Shown here in pieces: positions 60,501 to 64,000 of a stretch of DNA of 64,000 nucleotides (within the stretch, counting starts at the first letter, position 1; each line of letters starts with the position of its first letter). Origin of the DNA: DATBGZ01 sp036557785 (lineage in GTDB: Bacteria > Actinomycetota > Actinomycetes > Mycobacteriales > Micromonosporaceae); contig DATBGZ010000017.1 of NCBI GenBank assembly GCA_036557785.1, forward strand, positions 34,973 through 98,972, written 5' to 3'. The translations under genes were made by a program, and so were the position numbers. Below the pieces are notes generated by a model. The model was not told where the DNA came from, made no database searches, and saw only the letters and a program-made list of their open reading frames with translations.

Positions 60501-62123
60501 TCGATCGAGGACCTCGCCCAGCTTGTCTTCGATCTGAAGAACGTCAATCCCGACGCGCGGGTACATGTCAAGCTCGTCTCCGAGGTCGGCGTCGGTACGG
60601 TCGCGGCCGGTGTCGCCAAGACCAAGGCCGACGTCGTGCTCATCTCCGGCCACGAGGGTGGCACGGGCGCCTCGCCGCTGAGCTCGCTCAAACACGTGGG
60701 CACACCGTGGGAGCTTGGCCTGGCCGAGACCCAGCAGACCCTGCTGCTGCAGCGGCTGCGCGACCGCATCACCGTTCAGGTCGACGGGCAGCTCAAGACC
60801 GGTCGTGACGTCGTGGTCGCCGCGCTGCTCGGCGGCGAGGAGTTCGGCTTCGCGACCGCGCCACTGGTCGTCTCGGGCTGCGTGATGATGCGGGTCTGCC
60901 ATCTGGACACCTGTCCGGTGGGGGTGGCGACCCAGAACCCGGTGCTGCGGGCGCGCTTTTCGGGCAAGCCCGAGTTCGTGGAGAACTTCTTCCTCTTCCT
61001 GGCCGAGCAGGTCCGCGAGTACCTCGCGGAACTCGGCTTCCGCACCCTGGAGGAGGCGGTCGGGCAGGTCGAGCTGCTGGACATGCGACCCGCCGTGGAG
61101 CACTGGAAGGCGCGCGGCCTGGACCTCTCGCCGATCCTCTACCTCCCCGACACCCCCGGTCCCCGACGCCGGGTTCGGCCGCAGGACCACCGGCTGGACC
61201 GGTCGCTGGACCGTGTGCTGATCGCGCACGCCACGGCCGCCCTGGACCGGCGCGAGCCGGTGGTGATCGACCTGCCGGTGCGCAACGAGCACCGCAGCAT
61301 CGGCGCCATGCTCGGCGGCGAGGTGATCCGCAGGATCGGCCCGGAGGGCCTGCCCGACGACACGATCGCGGTGACGCTGCGCGGCAGTGCCGGGCAGTCG
61401 TTCGGGGCATTCGTGCCCCGCGGGGTGAGCCTGCGCCTGCACGGCGACGCGAACGACTACGTGGGCAAGGGCCTGTCGGGCGGACGGCTGGTCGTGCGGC
61501 CCGATGAGCGGGCGCCCTTCGCCGCCGCCGGCAGCCCTGAGGGAGCCCGGGCCGAGGACCAGACTGTCGCGGGCAACACGATCCTCTACGGCGCCACGAG
61601 CGGGGAGCTGTTCGTCCGGGGCCGGGTCGGCGAGCGCTTCGCGGTGCGCAACTCCGGCGCGTCGGCCGTGGTTGAGGGCGTGGGCGACCACGGCTGCGAG
61701 TACATGACCGGTGGGGTCGTGGTGGTGCTCGGGCCGACCGGACGCAACTTTGCCGCGGGGATGTCGGGCGGCTTCGCCTACGTCTGGCGGCTCGACCCGT
61801 CCCGGGTCAACACCGAGTTGGTGGACCTGGTGTCACTCGGGTGGGCCGAGGGTGGGCCCGCCGGGTCGGTGGAGGAGCACCTGAAGTCGCTGCACGAGCT
61901 GGTCACGCAGCACTGGGAGGAGACCGACTCACCCGTGGCCCGCCGGATCCTCGACGAGTGGGAGACCGCACGCGACGAATTCACCGCGGTCGTGCCGCGT
62001 GACTACGAGCGCGCGGTCCAGGTCATCGAGGCCGCGCGGGAGGCCGGCCGAGAGGTGGACGGGTCGGTGATGGCGGAGCTTGCCACGGCTGAGCGGGGCA
62101 GGGCCGGTGCGCTGAGCCGCTGA
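57507..62123 (+). CDS. gltB: Glutamate synthase large (alpha) subunit
   Basis: A 1538-residue protein that makes two glutamates from glutamine and 2-oxoglutarate. The N-terminal class II amidotransferase domain begins at C18 (EHDSCGVAFV) after a short propeptide. HSRFSTNTFPSWPLAHP and AHNGEINTIRGN lie in that domain. The central and FMN domains follow (GEGGEDPQRLHDP, SGHEGGTGASPLSSLKHVG), and the CVMMRVCHLDTCPVGVATQNP block near 1130 contains the 3Fe-4S cysteines. The C-terminal beta-helix (GGVVVVLGPTGRNFAAGMSGG) is complete. A GGAGGG site precedes the ATG. The small subunit gene gltD, usually next, is not here; pyk follows. Confidence 0.97.
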   Translation: MTPQPQGLYDPANEHDSCGVAFVVDVAGRRSHDVVARGLAAVCRLDHRGARGAEPNTGDGAGLTIGVPDEFLRAVVDFPLPSAGCYAAGVVFLPTDEAQAAKATAMLEKYALVEGAEILGWREVPTNPDGIGATALAALPRVRQVFLCARGLRDGQQLAGMALERVAFCVRKRAEREARERGLSMYFCSLSCRTIVYKGMLTPVQLGTFYPDLSDARVLSAIALVHSRFSTNTFPSWPLAHPYRYIAHNGEINTIRGNRNWMAARESLLRSDLIPGDLRRVFPICTPGASDTATFDEVVELLHLGGRSLPHAMLMMIPEAWENDEAMNPGRRDFYRFHACLMEPWDGPASIAFTDGTIVGAVLDRNGLRPGRWWRTRDGLVALASETGVLDVDPSEVVAKGRLQPGRMFLVDTAAGRVISDDDIKAELASQRPYGEWLHAGLMHLESLPAREHVVCGHDSVMRRLQTFGYTEEELRILLAPMATAGTEPIGSMGTDAPVAVLSKRPRLLYDYFTQLFAQVTNPPLDAIREELVTSVQTTIGPEANLLEPGPASCRQIVLPFPILDNDELAKLEHIDDDGDLPGFRAVRVGGLYRVTEGGRGLRDRLVEICRGVSEAIEDGVRILILSDRDSTVDLAPIPSLLLTAAVHQHLIREQTRTQVSLVVESGDCREVHHVALLLGFGAAAVNPYLAFEAVEDLIGSGVLGLAPEKANRNYVKALGKGVLKTMSKMGISTVASYTGAQVFEAVGLDHRLVERYFTGTSSTIGGIGLTEIAADVAARHATAYPANEAERAHRRLDVGGEYQWRRDGEVHLYNPETVFLLQHATRTKQYDVFREYASTVDNLVAESGALRGLFQFRYGVRPAVPLDEVEPASSIVRRFATGAMSYGSISQEAHETLAIAMNHLGARSNTGEGGEDPQRLHDPERRSAVKQVASARFGVTTEYLVHADDLQIKMAQGAKPGEGGQLPGNKVWPWIARTRHATPGVGLISPPPHHDIYSIEDLAQLVFDLKNVNPDARVHVKLVSEVGVGTVAAGVAKTKADVVLISGHEGGTGASPLSSLKHVGTPWELGLAETQQTLLLQRLRDRITVQVDGQLKTGRDVVVAALLGGEEFGFATAPLVVSGCVMMRVCHLDTCPVGVATQNPVLRARFSGKPEFVENFFLFLAEQVREYLAELGFRTLEEAVGQVELLDMRPAVEHWKARGLDLSPILYLPDTPGPRRRVRPQDHRLDRSLDRVLIAHATAALDRREPVVIDLPVRNEHRSIGAMLGGEVIRRIGPEGLPDDTIAVTLRGSAGQSFGAFVPRGVSLRLHGDANDYVGKGLSGGRLVVRPDERAPFAAAGSPEGARAEDQTVAGNTILYGATSGELFVRGRVGERFAVRNSGASAVVEGVGDHGCEYMTGGVVVVLGPTGRNFAAGMSGGFAYVWRLDPSRVNTELVDLVSLGWAEGGPAGSVEEHLKSLHELVTQHWEETDSPVARRILDEWETARDEFTAVVPRDYERAVQVIEAAREAGREVDGSVMAELATAERGRAGALSR

Positions 62124-62264
62124 CCCCGCTCGCGCCCCATCCGGGCCCGGCGTGGCGGCGTATGCTGCGCTGGCGGGCGGCGTGGCCCGGGCAGATGTCC
62201 CCGGTTCAGCCGATGTTCTCCGTGCGGATCCGGGCAGGCCGAATGGCGGCGTACCGCCGGAGTC

Positions 62265-62270
62265 TAGGGT
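62265..62270 (+). promoter_or_regulatory. Candidate -10 element for leaderless pyk mRNA
   Basis: TAGGGT is followed by 6 nt and the pyk GTG at 62277, the spacing expected for a leaderless transcript. No Shine-Dalgarno site precedes the GTG, which supports this reading. The -35 is poor. Confidence 0.35.
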
Positions 62271-62276
62271 TGCATC

Positions 62277-63695
62277 GTGAACCGTCGCGCGAAGATCGTG
62301 TGTACGTTGGGCCCCGCCGTGGACGGGGCAGATTTCGTCCGGGAACTCGTCGTCGCGGGCATGAATGTCGCGCGCCTGAACTTCAGCCACGGTGACCACT
62401 CGGATCACCACAGGCGTTATGCCTGGGTCCGCGAGGCGGCGGAGGCGACCGATCGCCCGGTCGGAATCCTGGCCGACCTGCAGGGCCCCAAGATCCGGCT
62501 CGGACGCTTCGCCGAGGGCAGTGCCCTGTGGGCGAACGGGGAGCAGGTCGTCATCACCAGCGACGACATCGTCGGCACCCACGACCGGGTCAGCGTCACC
62601 TATCGCAAGCTGCCGGCCGAGGTTCATCGGGGCGACCGGCTGCTCATCGACGACGGCAAGGTTGCCGTCGAGGTGGTGGACAGTGACGGCACCGAGATCA
62701 CCTGCCGGGTGACCGAGGGCGGCCCGGTCTCCAACAGTAAGGGTCTCTCCCTGCCCAACGTCGCGATCAGCGTGCCGGCACTGTCCGAAAAGGACGCTGA
62801 GGACCTGCGCTTCGCGTTGCAGCTCGGGGTCGACCTCGTCGCCCTGTCGTTCGTCCGCTCGGCGGATGACATCAAGCTGGTCCACGACGTGATGGACGAG
62901 GTCGGGCGGCGTGTCCCGGTGATCGCGAAGATCGAGAAGCCGGAGGCAGTAGATCGGCTAGAATCGATCGTCAACGCCTTTGACGGGCTCATGGTCGCCC
63001 GCGGCGACCTCGGTGTGGAGATGCCCCTGGAGCAGGTGCCGCTGGTTCAGAAGCGGGCCGTGCAGCTCGGCCGCGAGCTCGCCAAGCCCATCATCGTCGC
63101 GACCCAGATGCTCGACTCGATGATCGAGAACGCGCGCCCGACCCGGGCCGAGGCCTCCGACGTCGCCAACGCCGTCCTGGACGGCGCCGACGCAGTGATG
63201 CTGTCCGGGGAAACCTCGGTGGGGAAATATCCGATGGCGGCCGTTCGGACCATGGCGCGCATCATCTGCGCGGTGGAGGACAACTCCACGGCCGCGCCGC
63301 CGCTGACACACGTGCCGCGCACCAAGCGCGGCGTGATCTCGTATGCGGCCCGCGACATCGGTGAGCGGCTCGACGCCAAGGCGCTGGTCGCTTTCACCCA
63401 GTCCGGCGACACCGTCAAGCGCCTCGCGCGCCTGCACACCCCGCTGCCGCTGCTCGCCTTCACCGCGTGGCCCGAGGTGCGCAGTCAGCTGGCTATGACC
63501 TGGGGCACCGAAACGTTCATCGTCCCGATGATGACCTCCACGGACGGCATGATCCGCCAGGTAGACAAGTCGCTGCTGGAGCTCGGTCGCTACAAGCGTG
63601 GCGACCTGGTGGTCATCGTCGCCGGCGCGCCGCCTGGCACAGTAGGGTCAACCAACCTCATCCATGTGCACCGGATCGGGGAGGACGACGTCTAA
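62277..63695 (+). CDS. pyk: Pyruvate kinase
   Basis: A 472-residue glycolytic enzyme that converts phosphoenolpyruvate and ADP to pyruvate and ATP. RRAKIVCTLGPAVDG opens the barrel, ARLNFSHGD carries the substrate-binding residues, LADLQGPKIRLGRF precedes the B domain, IAKIEKPEAVD holds the catalytic lysine, and MVARGDLGVEMP the metal-binding residues. The MLDSMIENARPTRAEASDVANAV signature of the C-terminal barrel strands is intact. The GTG at 62277 matches the family start. It lies 153 bp after gltB and 14 bp before the tesB-type gene. Confidence 0.97.
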   Translation: MNRRAKIVCTLGPAVDGADFVRELVVAGMNVARLNFSHGDHSDHHRRYAWVREAAEATDRPVGILADLQGPKIRLGRFAEGSALWANGEQVVITSDDIVGTHDRVSVTYRKLPAEVHRGDRLLIDDGKVAVEVVDSDGTEITCRVTEGGPVSNSKGLSLPNVAISVPALSEKDAEDLRFALQLGVDLVALSFVRSADDIKLVHDVMDEVGRRVPVIAKIEKPEAVDRLESIVNAFDGLMVARGDLGVEMPLEQVPLVQKRAVQLGRELAKPIIVATQMLDSMIENARPTRAEASDVANAVLDGADAVMLSGETSVGKYPMAAVRTMARIICAVEDNSTAAPPLTHVPRTKRGVISYAARDIGERLDAKALVAFTQSGDTVKRLARLHTPLPLLAFTAWPEVRSQLAMTWGTETFIVPMMTSTDGMIRQVDKSLLELGRYKRGDLVVIVAGAPPGTVGSTNLIHVHRIGEDDV

Positions 63696-63709
63696 CTAGA
63701 GGAGAGCGT

Positions 63710-64000
63710 GTGCCGGCCGGCTGTGAGTCTCAAGAGCCGAATGCGGTTGACGAAGCCGCGACACAGACCCATCCGGACTTCGCGGAGCTGCTGGCGACCC
63801 TCGACCTCCACCGCGTCGACGACGACCTGTTCATCGGCTCGCATCCCAGCAAGAACCCCATGCGGACCTTCGGCGGTCAGCTCATGTCGCAGTCGTTCGT
63901 CGCGAGCAGCCGTAGCCTGGTTCGCGACGACCTACCGCCGGGCGCGCTCTCCGTGCACTTCATCAATGGGGGAGACACCGCCAAGGACATCGAATTCCGC
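63710..64000 (+). CDS. Acyl-CoA thioesterase II (5' part)
   Basis: The first 97 codons of a TesB-family thioesterase, running off the window. FAELLATLDLHRVDDDLFIGSHPSKN and RTFGGQLMSQSFVASSRSL are the hot-dog start typical of TesB, followed by LSVHFINGGDTAKDIEFR. The GTG at 63710 is chosen because a GGAG site lies 5 nt upstream and this is the frame that gives the family sequence. A GTG at 63708 is in another frame. It lies 14 bp after pyk, so cotranscription is possible. Confidence 0.9.
   Translation, partial: MPAGCESQEPNAVDEAATQTHPDFAELLATLDLHRVDDDLFIGSHPSKNPMRTFGGQLMSQSFVASSRSLVRDDLPPGALSVHFINGGDTAKDIEFR

Noticed and set aside
57597..61691. Long open frames antisense to gltB
   Set aside because: These are shadows of a fully recognisable 1538-residue glutamate synthase; no protein signature is present.
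1..64000. Prophage, insertion sequence, CRISPR array, tRNA or rRNA
   Set aside because: No integrase, transposase, spaced repeat array or recognisable tRNA/rRNA sequence was seen on either strand.

Overview
The window looks like chromosomal DNA from a high-GC actinomycete. GC is about 70% or more in most genes, GTG starts are common, and coding is dense with many ATGA-type overlaps. Both flanks are housekeeping genes: trpB (partial) and trpA on the left, then lgt, an FAD-dependent oxidoreductase, gltB, pyk and a partial tesB-type thioesterase on the right. In Streptomyces-type genomes trpA and lgt lie close together, so the roughly 53 kb between them (about 1.7-54.8 kb) reads as a large accessory locus in a conserved neighbourhood. 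A member of the Micromonosporales would fit, but I cannot prove the family from sequence alone.

The insert is a cell-envelope glycopolymer locus of teichoic-acid type. From left to right it holds: a GT4, a glycerol-1-phosphate dehydrogenase-like enzyme, a nucleotidyltransferase and a GT2 (2.2-7.0 kb, minus); two plus-strand glycosyltransferases (7.0-10.7 kb); a minus-strand run with a PP-loop ATPase/methyltransferase fusion, a GT4, a CDP-alcohol phosphotransferase, a TagA/WecG (GT26) enzyme and GDP-fucose synthesis (fcl, gmd; 10.7-19.4 kb); a TagGH/Wzm-Wzt-like ABC exporter (19.5-21.3 kb); a second CDP-alcohol phosphotransferase with two GT2s; another GT2; a membrane O-acyltransferase; a WecB-type epimerase, a GT4-GT2 fusion and an acetyltransferase; a minus operon with a UDP-sugar dehydrogenase, a small unknown, a GT4, a Gfo/Idh/MocA oxidoreductase and an aminotransferase; a plus run with a GT4, a GT-C membrane protein, a GtrB-like GT2, an epimerase and an acetyltransferase; a second aminotransferase; a GtrA flippase; a second UDP-sugar dehydrogenase; a TPR-LicD phosphotransferase; two tandem TagF-like polymerases; and an SDR plus IspD/TarI-like pair.

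These parts suggest an export polymer made of (i) a poly(alditol phosphate) backbone built from CDP-ribitol (IspD-like plus SDR) by the TagF-like proteins, (ii) a linkage unit made by TagA-like and WecB-like enzymes, (iii) possible sn-glycerol-1-phosphate substituents through the dehydrogenase/nucleotidyltransferase pair, CDP-alcohol phosphotransferases and LicD, (iv) sugar decorations including GDP-L-fucose and a 2,3-diamino uronic acid (a WbpABDE/I-like enzyme set), and (v) modification outside the membrane by a GtrA/GtrB/GT-C module and an O-acyltransferase. The 8.1-15.2 kb segment is visibly poorer in GC than its neighbours and carries the least familiar proteins, so it is probably the most recently acquired part.

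No tRNA, rRNA, CRISPR array, transposase, integrase or replication origin was recognised. The two stretches longer than 300 bp without a gene (1682-2171 and 54470-54839) hold dyad-symmetry elements, described below.
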